A stretch of DNA of 64,000 nt from Candidula unifasciata (GCA_905116865.2 CAJHNH020000692.1:1-64000); one strand, 5' to 3'. Shown: positions 1 through 11,855, counted from the first letter of the stretch. A program made the numbers and translations. The notes: a model not told the origin generated them from the letters alone.

Positions 1-963
1 TTGCTTCTGTGTTATTGCCGGTGACATCATTGGATATGAATATCTCATTTATAGTGTGATAACAGATGATTGTGAGTAATATAAAACAGTAGTGTAATAA
101 ATCTTCATAGTATGCCAAAAAAAAGACTTAACTGCCATTACTGTCTATAATATCTGCCCTACTTGCGGTGTGTGTAGGCAGGGAAGGGGAGTTTTTTTTT
201 TTTTCTTTTTCTTTTCAGTTTCGAAGATGTAGGGCCAAACCTGGCTCGTGCCATCACACTGGACTGTGCAGATTAGGATTTTATTTTTGTTCTCTCTTAT
301 CTTTACCTATTTTAGTCAAGTAACATCACTGGAACTATTCTGGATTCTCTTCTCTTCTGCATCCTGCGGATTAAGGGTTATGACTGGAGTTTTTCATAAA
401 TCTAACATGCAGAGGTTCGATTTCAGCTACAGTTTTGAATGTAGCAGGTGAACCACTTTTTTTGTTTGTATGCCTTGTATTGAAGAGGCATTCTCTCTAA
501 GTGGATGGGCAGATCATTTATTTGCTGTCTTTATATGAATGTTAGAATTGGTTCGTGCCGACTTTTTTCTTTTTTTGACCTGATTTAGAAATTGGTACCA
601 TTTCTGGTCCACTCGCCTGCTGTCCTTTCTCAGACATTCTCGTTTCCATGGTCAATAATTTTCTTTTCTGATTTGTGTGTGTGTGTGTGTGAGTGGACCA
701 TGTTTTGGCACTGGTAGTGTATGGTTGGAATGAAAAATGTGAAAAGATGTTTTCTTTGTGCTGATTGGGCTTGTCTTATGCTGTGGGAAACAAATATGGT
801 CAGAAAAGGGTGGGTGGGGGGGGGGGGGGGGGGGGGGGGGGTTGGGGGTGGAAAGTTTTCCCACTCGTAACTTTGAATTTACTGCATCTGATGTTAATTT
901 CTTCAATCAGTTTAAAATAACTTTTTTTTTTTGTTAATTCAGATGCCCTTTTTAATTCAGATG
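1..963 (+). other. ALDH18A1 intron, no exon called
   Basis: This stretch precedes the first recognisable ALDH18A1 exon in the same gene, so it should be intronic. It holds a (TG)n run near 676, a poly(G) tract at about 817-841 and T-rich tracts. A stretch after the pyrimidine tract near 200-217 reads briefly like the start of the next exon (GPNLAR) but hits a stop. I call no exon here. Confidence 0.6.
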
Positions 964-971
964 CCTTTATA

Positions 972-2388
972 CTTTTTTTTTTTTTTTTTAATCGTTCACA
1001 TTCCACGCTGTGAATTCCAGTGGAAGGTCCTGGTTAATCGTCCGCTTGGACTTTTGGCTTTCACCCTGGATCCTGATTTTTTTTTGCGTTGTACAACCGT
1101 TTTTCATTTCCCTGCCTCATGGGCAAAAATCTGTACTCCGACTTCGAAGGAAGACGTCAGGCCTATTTTCTAGGTTGACTGTGGCCATTGTTTTGTGTGG
1201 GTCGAGACGTTGCCTGATTTGTGTGGTGTCCATTTTGTCTCCTCCGCAGGTGTTGCCCTCGGAGTCAAGTACCCCTTTGGAGGCAAGCCCCCTGTGGAAC
1301 AGTTAGAGCCTCAAGCTGGAAGGCAGGGGAAGATCATGGGCATTCCCCGCCATCCAAGGAGGCTTTCCATGCATGCAGAGGCCGGCACATGGCGCTCTGG
1401 TTCTGGTCTCACCCAAGGAATCGTCTCAGTCCTGCACATGCCTGCTTATAACCTCACAACTGTATCAGGCCTCCCCCTCGACAGGGGCTGCTTCCTCTGG
1501 AGTTCAGCGGGGAGCATCCCGTGGGTTTTGGAACTTTTGTGACCACACAGATAGGTACATCTTTTTTTCTTCGCACGTTAGATTTCTTTGACGAGCCGTT
1601 AGCCCGACAGAATTTTACATCCTGCATCAGGCATATCGTTATCAGTTTTGTCGCACACACTCGGGCGAGTGGGGTCTTTGGGTGTGGACATTCGGTCTTT
1701 TTCAGTTCAATACAAATTTTGATGGTCAGATTTTGATCCGTATGATCTAGTTTTGTCCGGACAATTAGGATGGTTGCTGTTGTGGTGTACCTCAGCGCGG
1801 TGTCGACGACACTGAGGTTAACCGAGGATGTACATGAATGGCCAGCCTATGGATGGTTGCTGTTGTGGTTTACCTCAGCGCGGTGACGACGACACTGTGG
1901 GTTAACCGAGGATGTACAAGAATGGCCATCCTATGGATGGTTTGCTGTTGTGGTGTACCTCAGCGCGGTGACGACGACACTGAGGGTTAACAAGGGATGT
2001 GCAGCCGTGAACAATGTTCTCTTTACTCCGCAGTCTTTTAACCAAGGGTTGTAATTTTGGCTGTACGTTTGGCAAACCTACTCATGTTCCTAATGAGTTT
2101 TGATAACATTTTTCACCCAAGCGTTTGGGTGCGGGCTGATGAGATCCACAAGGACACATCACCTCTGGGGGCCGCCGAACTCCGAGATCCCCTGACAGCT
2201 CTGTTAATGCTCATTTGAGACATTATCCGTGGTGCACGACGAGGACGTGCTGTAGGGGTCTTGCGTGAGGTTCCGTACAACCAGGATAGTTAAGGACTGG
2301 CGCCCGAGTGACGTACGGAGTATCTCCTTATACACATCATGTTGGACTTAACTTCCCCTCACGCCTGTGACATAAATCACCGCACCAC
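972..2388 (-). mobile_element. Long SINE-like retroposon, copy A
   Basis: About 1.42 kb, flanked by the direct repeat CCTTTATA at 964-971 and 2389-2396. The T-run at about 973-989 is the poly(A) tail, so the element lies on the - strand with its 5' end at 2388. It is homologous end to end to the copies at 17544-18899 and 49491-50853. An 84-bp block containing ACCTCAGCGCGG is present three times at about 1768-1990. Its 3' 180 bp match the short retroposon family R1. No reverse transcriptase is encoded, so it was presumably moved by a LINE. The 5' end lies about 30 bp upstream of the ALDH18A1 exon at 2418 and abuts its polypyrimidine tract. Confidence 0.8.
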
Positions 2389-2417
2389 CCTTTATAATAT
2401 TGTTCTACTTTTACTAG

Positions 2418-5400
2418 GTAAAAATCCATGCAGGGCCAAATTTGAGCCAGGTTCTGAGATTTGGTCCTTCAGTGACGGCGTCTATGCGGACAGAGTATGG
2501 GGCCTTGGAGTGTGCAGTGGAAGTTGTGGATGATGTTGATGAGGCCATTCAGCATATAAACACCTATGGCAGCTCAAATACTGATGCCATCGTCACTAAT
2601 AATGGTTAGTGTTTTTAAAAAAACATTATCTTTTTAAATATGCAGTATTTTTTTTCTCTCTATTTAGCATGGAATTCTTGTTGACCCCGTGTGGGTCCTG
2701 GGACATAATTTTTTTTTTTGGGGGGGGGTGGGGGGGGGGGGAGATTAGACCCACTGCCCCTCTAACAAGCCTGTTGTAAAAGGCGACTAATTAGAGGTTT
2801 TCCTTAGAGTGCATCTGCTAGAGAGAGAGAAGGAACCAGGGGTTAGCACAAGTAAGCACCAGATCTGTAAACCAGATCTGCATTCATAATCCAAATTCTG
2901 GAAGAAGGCTAAAGTCCAGAAGTTTATGAACCACCAGGACTTCTGCCAGAAAACACCAAGAAGAGAAATTCTTGTTGTTGCTGTTTTTGTGTGTGTGCGT
3001 GCTGGACTCTGAATCTGTGGCTTAGGAATTATGTATAGAGTTTCCTAATTCCAAAATAAAAAGACGTTTTTCATGCCAGGGGCTAATCGAGCATATGATT
3101 CTAGACTATTTTTATAGTCCAATTGGAACTCAATGAGTGATGCGGTCAGTACCATGCCGGTCGCCTTTGCTTCCCAGAATATTTACTTGGTATACATTTG
3201 AGGCTGTGTTGACCTGAGATACAAGGTAATTTTGAAAATAATAAAATTAGACTCGATGCTGATTTGACCTAAGGCTGGCAGACATGCTTCTACCTGTTGT
3301 GTGTACCTCATAGCTTGTTAGTTGATTGGTCATGAATTCTCTTAAGACTTATTTTAAATTATTACTCCATTATATTTATATTTAGTTCATTTTTTTCTTC
3401 TTCTGCATTAATCTTTAAGGGAAAAAAAAGGGGGGGGGGTGGGGGGGGGGGGGGTTGGCACATTATGTTGTAGTTTACAGCCAGGCCGTGATATCTGTGC
3501 CTCTCAGCCCAACACATCCAGTTTCTTAGTCACATTTTACATTTTTTATTAAGGGGGCAGTGGGGCTTAGCAATTGCAAACATGGTTTGTAATTCTGAGT
3601 TATCTGGTTCAATTCCAGCTGTGGGCAATTTGGCAGCAGACCACTTTGCTCTGATTTCAACAGCGGCATTGAGAGCTGACCGTTCAATGGATGTGTCAAA
3701 CTACTAAACATAAAATTGCAGAAAAAACCCACAAATTAGCCAACAAGTGCTGGGCTGGTTTGTAACATCCTCCATGCATGCTCCCTTGAATTTATTGCAA
3801 GACCCCCCACACCATCACCACCCCCCCCCCCTTAAAAGTTGCAGTCTCCTCCCCCCCATCCCAGTCTCCTACCCCCCCCCCCCCCCCCCCCCCATCCCAT
3901 TCATAACATAACAAAATGTGATTAAAAGAATAACAAGTGCAGAACAATAGATTTAGTTAGCAATATGGGAAACAGAAAGTATGGAGATATGTTTTGGTCA
4001 GAATGGGTTCTTTATAATTAAATGTGAGTGGTATCATAATAATTAGATTTTTAATGGTAGATGTTAAAACCTTTCATGAAAACAAAAAGGTCCTTGTCGT
4101 TTTAATAAAAAAGTTTAAAAAAAATTTATTTTATTTATTATAAAACTGAACCAAATTATAACAGATTATTACAAATGAACTCTTTTTTAAATTGCTTGAC
4201 GCCCCTTGAAACCTCTTTGCCCCCCCCCCCCCCCCTATATGGGGGCCTCCTAGGTTGGGGACCACTGCTCTAAAGGATACACAACTAAATTTAACCTGTT
4301 ATTATATGTTTTAGATAATGTTAGTGAAATGTTCCCAAGCTTTAGATAATGTTAGTGAAATGTTCCAATGTTTTAGATAGTGTTAGTTAAATGTTCCCAT
4401 GGCTGATTGCTTTGTTGACCATCTATTCAACAGATGAGACTGCGGCCAGATTTTTGACAATGGTTGATAGTGCCTGTGTATTCAGAAATGCTAGCACAAG
4501 ATTCTCAGATGGATATAGGTTTGGACTAGGTAACGGCTATATCCTATCTCAGTTAAAAAGCAAGTTAAGTCAAAAACCTGTTTCCACGCCTTGAAACATT
4601 GTGGACATATGGTGCCAGTCCCATTTATTTATAGACCATCTGGCACTTGGTTGGATGGTGTATTTTGTATTGTGCAGCCATCTTTATGTCCTGTGTCATT
4701 TCCTGGTCCCTATTTTATATTGGATTGACCAAGAATCCTAGGTCAGAATAAAAAATTCCCCTATGACCACTGCAGACAGACAAGCACTACATTGTCGTGA
4801 CTCCCAGATTAACATTAAAAGAACAAAAAACCTTTATACAAGTATTCCAGAAGTGGACAAACAACCATAACCTTTCACCATCTTCGGGTTATCTTCTTTT
4901 TCTCTTGTACAGCTTTGGGTGTTGAGGGAGAAACAGTGTTATGCTAAATGTTGCTGTTCGGTCTCTTAGTTATGTTTGAGTCTAAGCGGATAAATACAAC
5001 TGTATGTCAGGGATTCTTCTTCATGTAGCAGGTCCTTTGCAGAATGTCACTCTCATCAGTCTGCCTGAAAGAAACTTGGTCTCTTGCCATTTCTCCCACC
5101 TCATGAACTTTCACACTCAAGGAGTCACTTATATCCTGTGCCCATCTTCGTGTCGGTCGGCCCCTGCCCCTCCTTCCTGATACCTGCCTTCTCATCTTCT
5201 TTGTCCAAGATATTCTGAGAATTTTTCTATAGCATTTCAGCTCAAAAGCCCCAATTCTCTTTCTTAAGGACTGAGAGATATTCCACGATGCACATCCGTA
5301 TGTAGCCACAAGGAAGATGCATGCTCTCAAAATTCAAATTTTTATCTATCTCCTTGCTGTTACTTACCCATGTCAGGGATAGTAAAGTAAAAATTCTGAT

Positions 5401-6486
5401 CAAGTGTGTTAATATATTTTCTAGATGTGCCAGGAGTTAGGGCAAGAATTTAAAGTTGCATCATCATGTGCACTGCCAAATATTTTCTTCTTTGAGTTCA
5501 CCAACTGTAAACTCTGGCAGAAGTTTCTGGTTTTTCATCCACTTCTGGACTTTATAGTATTTTTCCAGAACTTGAGTTTTGCATGCACTCTGTTTCACAG
5601 ATCTGGCTTATTTGTTGGCAGACTGTTGGTTCCTTGCCTCTCAGGCAGATGCACTCCGACTTTAAAGGAAGCACCACTAATTAGTCAACTTTTAAGCCCT
5701 GCTTCTCAGGGGGTAGTAGGTCTATTTCTCCACTCCCCACTAAGGCCATGGAACCCACACGGAGACCAAGCGTTATAATTGTATTGACTTGGCTTTAGAC
5801 CATGCAGCATAACTTCTGTCTGCTTCTCCTACCCTAATAGCGCAGTGGGTAGATGCTGGCCAACTGGCCCAAAGGTCTGAGGCTCAAATCCGCATTGAAA
5901 TAAAATTTTTTTTGTCAGAACTGCTCCCAGGTTACCCTAACTTAAAATGATTACCATGTAACCTCACTGGAAGTAAAGGCGGCAGACTTTATGTTAATTA
6001 CATCACCCTTTGAGGGTGGATTGGTCTATAAATATGTTTAGAATTCAAAGGTCTGATGCGCCATGTTTATAAAAAGGGTCATTCACTTTTTCTACTGTTG
6101 CTGTTCTTTAGTCCTCAGAATGTGCTTCAGTGCTTTTCTTCTCATTAAATGACCAATAAAACACTTTGTGTACTTTTTCCCCTTGAAGTTATATTATGAT
6201 GTCGTCAATACAATATTATATTAACCACTATGTTATCATAGCAGTAAGGCAGTACAAACAAATATGCACAACCCTTCTCATTTTGTATTTCACAGGAGCA
6301 GAAGTTGGTGTCAGCACGTCTCGAATTCATGCTCGGGGTCCAGTTGGTCTGGAGGGTTTGCTAACTTACAAGTGGGTTCTGTCAGGGACAGGACAGGCTG
6401 TCACGGATTTTTCAAGTGAAAAATTCAAGTTTATTCATGAACGTCTGCAACTTGATGATGCTGCGGAGTCAGTGTCCGAGTCTTGA
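2418..6486 (+). CDS. ALDH18A1: Delta-1-pyrroline-5-carboxylate synthase, C-terminal exons (partial)
   Basis: The last three coding exons are 2418-2604, 4434-4529 and 6296-6486 (stop TGA 6484-6486). They splice in frame (phases 0/1/1; 474 nt; 157 residues) with AG acceptors and GT donors. The family makes glutamate-5-semialdehyde from glutamate in mitochondria for proline and ornithine synthesis; these residues belong to the gamma-glutamyl phosphate reductase domain. Visible family motifs are [17 protein letters not shown] in exon 1, [20 protein letters not shown] in exon 2 and [20 protein letters not shown] in exon 3, followed by a short variable acidic tail. The reductase catalytic cysteine and the glutamate kinase half lie upstream of the window. 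The gene converges on LETM1. A retroposon ends about 30 bp before the first exon, and a minisatellite begins about 60 bp after the stop. Identification is secure; the annotation is incomplete at the 5' side only because the window starts inside the gene. Confidence 0.95.
2684..2966 (+). repeat. Short retroposon family R1
   Basis: A copy of the R1 family: it begins near CCCCGTGTGGG, has a poly(G) interior, then the conserved blocks AGTGCATCTGC and CCAGATCTGTAAA, and ends in CCAAGAAGAG. It is flanked by perfect direct repeats AATTCTTGTTG at 2673-2683 and 2967-2977, which marks it as a retroposed insertion in the ALDH18A1 intron. Confidence 0.75.
3100..3225 (-). repeat. tRNA-headed SINE family R2, fragment
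   Basis: Diverged match to the middle of the R2 SINE (compare 15482-15737): a block reading like TTTTTATAGTCCAATTGG, then GATGCGGTCAGTACCATGCC, then GTTGACCTGAG. Both ends are missing or too decayed to place. Confidence 0.5.
3445..3535. repeat. Dispersed repeat R3
   Basis: Shares the string TTTACAGCCAGGCCGTGATA and the following CTGTGCCTCTCAGCCCAACA with copies at 29125, 34100 and 37890. A poly(G) tract lies beside it. Boundaries and class are unclear; its length suggests a SINE. Confidence 0.45.
4308..4401. repeat. Three-copy 31-bp tandem repeat
   Basis: The block TTTTAGATAATGTTAGTGAA plus the following AATGTTCCCA occurs three times in a row just upstream of the ALDH18A1 exon at 4434. The array ends about 30 bp before the acceptor. 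Confidence 0.7.
5007..5345 (-). pseudogene. Non-LTR retrotransposon fragment (family alpha)
   Basis: The - strand encodes a run typical of the C-terminal tail downstream of LINE reverse transcriptases: [10 protein letters not shown], then [15 protein letters not shown], then [14 protein letters not shown]. Only about 100 residues remain. Related antisense pieces occur at 35675, 56098 and 61850. It lies in the last ALDH18A1 intron and is a relic, not a host gene. Confidence 0.65.
5485..5770 (-). repeat. Short retroposon family R1
   Basis: Contains the R1 blocks in - orientation: TTCACCAACTGTAAACTCTG, CTTGCCTCTCAGGCAGATGC, and the far end GGAACCCACACGGAG. No clear target duplication was seen. 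Confidence 0.6.
5830..5920 (+). repeat. tRNA-like SINE head
   Basis: The string TAGCGCAGTGGGTAGATGCT resembles a tRNA A box, and GGCTCAAATCC about 35 bp later resembles a B box. It is probably the head of a decayed tRNA-derived SINE that continues to about 6050. Confidence 0.45.
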
Positions 6487-6545
6487 TTCTTGCCAGTGTC
6501 AATCATTTGATGAATATATAGCTAATTTTGTAGTTTATGGTTAAT

Positions 6546-9500
6546 GTGACAATTATTGCAGTGTGTGATTTATGCAACAGTTGTGGCAGTGTGTGGTTTA
6601 TGTGATAGTGTTGCAGTGTGTGGTTTATGTGATAGTTGTTGCAGTGTGTGGTTTATGTGATAGTGTTGCAGTGTGTGGTTTATGTGATAGTGTTGCAGTG
6701 TGTGGTTTATGTGATAGTGTTGCAGTGTGTGGTTTATGTGATAGTGTTGCAGTGTGTGGTTTATGTGATAGTTGTTGCAGTGTGTGGTTTATGTGATAGT
6801 GTTGCAGTGTGTGGTTTATGTAACACTTGTTGCAGTGTGTGGTTTATGTGACACTTGTTGCAGTGTGTGGTTTATGTAACACTTGTTGCAGTGCCTGGTG
6901 TATGTAACACTTGTTGCAGTGCCTGGCGTATGTGACACTTGTTGCAGTGCCTGGTTTATGTAACACTTGTTGCAGTGCCTGGTGTATGTAACACTTGTTG
7001 CAGTGCCTGGTGTATGTAACACTTGTTGCAGTGCCTGGTTTATGTAACACTTGTTGCAGTGCCTGGTGTATGTAACACTTGTTGCGGTGCCTGGTGTATG
7101 TAACACTTGTTGCGGTGCCTGGTGTATGTAACACTTGTTGCAGTGCCTGGTGTATGTGACACTTGTTGCGGTGCCTGGTTTATGTGACACTTGTTGCGGT
7201 GCCTGGTTTATGTGACATTTGTTGCGGTGCCTGGTTTATGTGACATTTGTTGCGGTGCCTGGTGTATGTGACACTTGTTGCAGTGCCTGGTGTATGTGAC
7301 ACTTGTTGCAGTGCCTGGTTTATGTAACACTTGTTGCGGTGCCTGGTGTATGTAACACTTGTTGCGGTGCCTGGTGTATGTAACACTTGTTGCAGTGCCT
7401 GGTGTATGTGACATTTGTTGCAGTGCCTGGTTTATGTGATAGTTGTTGCAGTGTGTGGTTTATGTGATAGTTGTTGCAGTGCCTGGTTTATGTAACACTT
7501 GTTGCAGTGCCTGGTATATGTAACACTTGTTGTAGTGCCTGGTTTATGTAACACTTGTTGCAGTGCCTGGTTTATGTAACACTTGTTGCAGTGCCTGGTG
7601 TATGTAACACTTGTTGCGGTGCCTGGTGTATGTAACACTTGTTGCAGTGCCTGGTTTATGTGACACTTGTTGCGGTGCCTGGTTTATGTGACACTTGTTG
7701 CGGTGCCTGGTTTATGTGACACTTGTTGCGGTGCCTGGTTTATGTGACATTTGTTGCGGTGCCTGGTTTATGTGACATTTGTTGCAGTGCCTGGTGTATG
7801 TGACACTTGTTGCAGTGCCTGGTTTATGTGACATTTGTTGTAGTGCCTGGTGTATGTGACACTTGTTGCGGTGCCTGGTTTATGTGACACTTGTTGCGGT
7901 GCCTGGTTTATGTGACATTTGTTGCAGTGCCTGGTTTATGTGACACTTGTTGCGGTGCCTGGTGTATGTGACATTTGTTGCGGTGCCTGGTATATGTGAC
8001 ACTTGTTGTAGTGCCTGGTATATGTGACACTTGTTGCGGTGTGTGGTGTATGTGACATTTGTTGCGGTGCCTGGTATATGTGACACTTGTTGCGGTGCCT
8101 GGTGTATGTGACATTTGTTGCAGTGCCTGGTATATGTGACACTTGTTGTAGTGCCTGGTATATGTGACACTTGTTGCGGTGTGTGGTGTATGTGACATTT
8201 GTTGCGGTGCCTGGTATATGTGACACTTGTTGCGGTGCCTGGTGTATGTGACATTTGTTGCGGTGCCTGGTATATGTGACACTTGTTGTAGTGCCTGGTG
8301 TATGTGACACTTGTTGCGGTGTGTGGTGTATGTGACACTTGTTGTAGTGCCTGGTGTATGTGACACTTGTTGTGGTGTGTGGTTTATGTAACACTTGTTG
8401 CGGTGCCTGGTTTATGTAACACTTGTTGCGGTGCCTGGTGTATGTGACACTTGTTGTAGTGCCTGGTGTATGTGACACTTGTTGTGGTGTGTGGTTTATG
8501 TAACACTTGTTGCGGTGCCTGGTTTATGTAACACTTGTTGCAGTGCCTGGTGTATGTGACATTTGTTGCAGTGCCTGGTGTATGTGACACTTGTTGCAGT
8601 GCCTGGTTTATGTAACACTTGTTGTAGTGCCTGGTGTATGTAACACTTGTTGCGGTGCCTGGTGTATGTAACACTTGTTGCAGTGCCTGGTGTATGTAAC
8701 ATTTGTTGCGGTGCCTGGTATATGTGACACTTGTTGTAGTGCCTGGTGTATGTGACACTTGTTGCGGTGTGTGGTGTATGTGACACTTGTTGTAGTGCCT
8801 GGTGTATGTGACACTTGTTGTGGTGTGTGGTTTATGTAACACTTGTTGCGGTGCCTGGTTTATGTAACACTTGTTGCGGTGCCTGGTGTATGTGACACTT
8901 GTTGTAGTGCCTGGTGTATGTGACACTTGTTGTGGTGTGTGGTGTATGTGACACTTGTTGTAGTGCCTGGTTTATGTGACACTTGTTGCGGTGCCTGGTG
9001 TATGTGACATTTGTTGCAGTGCCTGGTGTATGTGACACTTGTTGCAGTGCCTGGTTTATGTAACACTTGTTGTAGTGCCTGGTGTATGTAACACTTGTTG
9101 CAGTGCCTGGTGTATGTAACACTTGTTGCAGTGCCTGGTGTATGTGACACTTGTTGCAGTGCCTGGTGTATGTGACACTTGTTGCGGTGCCTGGTTTATG
9201 TGACACTTGTTGCAGTGCCTGGTTTATGTGACACTTGTTGCGGTGCCTGGTGTATGTGACACTTGTTGTGGTGTGTGGTTTATGTGACACTTGTTGCAGT
9301 GCCTGGTTTATGTAACACTTGTTGCGGTGTGTGGTTTATGTGACATTTGTTGCGGTGCCTGGTGTATGTGACATTTGTTGCGGTGCCTGGTGTATGTGAC
9401 ACTTGTTGCGGTGCCTGGTGTATGTGACATTTGTTGCGGTGCCTGGTGTATGTGACACTTGTTGCGGTGCCTGGTGTATGTGACATTTGTTGCGGTGCCT

Positions 9501-11801
9501 GGTGTATGTGACACTTGTTGCGGTGCCTGGTGTATGTGACATTTGTTGCGGTGCCTGGTGTATGTAACACTTGTTGCGGTGCCTGGTGTATGTGACATTT
9601 GTTGCGGTGCCTGGTGTATGTGACACTTGTTGCGGTGCCTGGTGTATGTGACATTTGTTGCGGTGTGTGGTGTATGTGACATTTGTTGCGGTGCCTGGTG
9701 TATGTGACATTTGTTGCGGTGCCTGGTGTATGTGACACTTGTTGTGGTGTGTGGTGTATGTGACACTTGTTGCGGTGCCTGGTGTATGTGACATTTGTTG
9801 CGGTGCCTGGTGTATGTGACACTTGTTGCGGTGCCTGGTGTATGTGACACTTGTTGCAGTGCCTGGTTTATGTGACACTTGTTGCGGTGTGTGGTTTATG
9901 TGACATTTGTTGCGGTGCCTGGTGTATGTGACACTTGTTGCAGTGCCTGGTGTATGTGACACTTGTTGCAGTGCCTGGTGTATGTGACACTTGTTGCGGT
10001 GTGTGGTTTATGTAACACTTGTTGCGGTGCCTGGTTTATGTAACACTTGTTGCGGTGTGTGGTTTATGTGACATTTGTTGCAGTGCCTGGTGTATGTGAC
10101 ACTTGTTGCGGTGCCTGGTTTATGTGACACTTGTTGCGGTGTGTGGTTTATGTGACATTTGTTGCGGTGCCTGGTGTATGTGACACTTGTTGCAGTGCCT
10201 GGTGTATGTGACACTTGTTGTGGTGTGTGGTTTATGTAACACTTGTTGCGGTGCCTGGTTTATGTAACACTTGTTGCGGTGCCTGGTGTATGTGACACTT
10301 GTTGTGGTGTGTGGTGTATGTGACACTTGTTGCGGTGCCTGGTGTATGTGACACTTGTTGTGGTGTGTGGTTTATGTAACACTTGTTGCGGTGCCTGGTT
10401 TATGTAACACTTGTTGCGGTGCCTGGTGTATGTGACACTTGTTGTGGTGCCTGGTGTATGTGACATTTGTTGCGGTGCCTGGTGTATGTGACACTTGTTG
10501 CGGTGCCTGGTGTATGTGACACTTGTTGTGGTGTGTGGTTTATGTAAACACTTGTTGCGGTGCCTGGTTTATGTAACACTTGTTGCGGTGCCTGGTGTAT
10601 GTGACACTTGTTGTGGTGCCTGGTGTATGTGACATTTGTTGCGGTGCCTGGTGTATGTGACATTTGTTGCGGTGCCTGGTGTATGTGACACTTGTTGCGG
10701 TGCCTGGTGTATGTGACACTTGTTGCGGTGCCTGGTTTATGTGACACTTGTTGCGGTGCCTGGTGTATGTGACACTTGTTGCGGTGCCTGGTTTATGTGA
10801 CACTTGTTGCGGTGCCTGGTTTATGTGACACTTGTTGCGGTGCCTGGTGTATGTGACACTTGTTGCGGTGCCTGGTGTATGTGACACTTGTTGCGGTGTC
10901 TGGTTTATGTGACACTTGTTGTGGTGTGTGGTGTATGTGACACTTGTTGTGGTGTGTGGTGTATGTGACACTTGTTGTGGTGTGTGGTGTATGTGACACT
11001 TGTTGTAGTGCCTGGTGTATGTGACACTTGTTGCAGTGCCTGGTGTATGTGACACTTGTTGTGGTGTGTGGTGTATGTGACACTTGTTGTGGTGTGTGGT
11101 GTATGTGACACTTGTTGTAGTGCCTGGTGTATGTGACACTTGTTGCAGTGCCTGGTGTATGTGACACTTGTTGTGGTGTGTGGTTTATGTGACACTTGTT
11201 GTGGTGTGTGGTGTATGTGACACTTGTTGTGGTGTGTGGTGTATGTGACACTTGTTGTGGTGTGTGGTGTATGTGACACTTGTTGCAGTGCCTGGTGTAT
11301 GTGACACTTGTTGCGGTGCCTGGTGTATGTGACATTTGTTGCGGTGCCTGGTTTATGTGACACTTGTTGCGGTGCCTGGTTTATGTGACATTTGTTGCGG
11401 TGCCTGGTGTATGTGACACTTGTTGCGGTGCCTGGTTTATGTAACACTTGTTGCAGTGCCTGGTTTATGTGACACTTGTTGCAGTGCCTGGTGTATGTGA
11501 CACTTGTTGCAGTGCCTGGTTTATGTGACATTTGTTGCGGTGCCTGGTGTATGTGACACTTGTTGCAGTGCCTGGTTTATGTGACACTTGTTGCGGTGCC
11601 TGGTGTATGTGACACTTGTTGCAGTGCCTGGTGTATGTGACATTTGTTGCGGTGCCTGGTTTATGTAACACTTGTTGCAGTGCCTGGTGTATGTGACACT
11701 TGTTGCAGTGCCTGGTGTATGTAACACTTGTTGCAGTGCCTGGTGTATGTGACATTTGTTGCGGTGCCTGGTTTATGTGACACTTGTTGCAGTGCCTGGT
11801 T

Positions 11802-11852
<51 letters not shown>
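6546..11852. repeat. 28-bp minisatellite array, about 187 units, ending in A46
   Basis: The unit is 28 bp with core GCGGTGCCTGGTGTATGTGA followed by CACTTGTT. The first units (to about 6820) are 25-28 bp variants lacking the GCCTGG form; from about 6890 the period is a regular 28 bp, with one 1-bp insertion at about 10547. Variant sites are CG/CA/TG/TA after TTG, CC/GT in GCCT/GTGT, G/T/A in GGTNTATG, GTGAC/GTAAC and ACAC/ACAT. Because 28 is not a multiple of 3 and the unit lacks - strand stops, all three - strand frames are open with an 84-bp (28-residue) period, giving spurious ORFs up to 208 codons. The array passes directly into a run of 46 A at 11807-11852. Longer duplications of 448 bp (16 units) are visible around 8031-8926. 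Confidence 0.95.

Positions 11853-11855
<3 letters not shown>

Noticed and set aside
6572..6851. + strand frames reading CVVYVIV or CGLCDS repeats
   Set aside because: These are the start of the same minisatellite, downstream of the ALDH18A1 stop; they are simply translated repeats.
9336..9962. Long - strand open frames in the minisatellite (up to 208 codons)
   Set aside because: They are produced by a stop-free 28-bp unit that is open in all three frames; there are no splice signals, no variation pattern of coding sequence and no known protein.
6546..11806. CRISPR-like array
   Set aside because: The repeats are contiguous with no unique spacers, in a eukaryotic intron/exon context.
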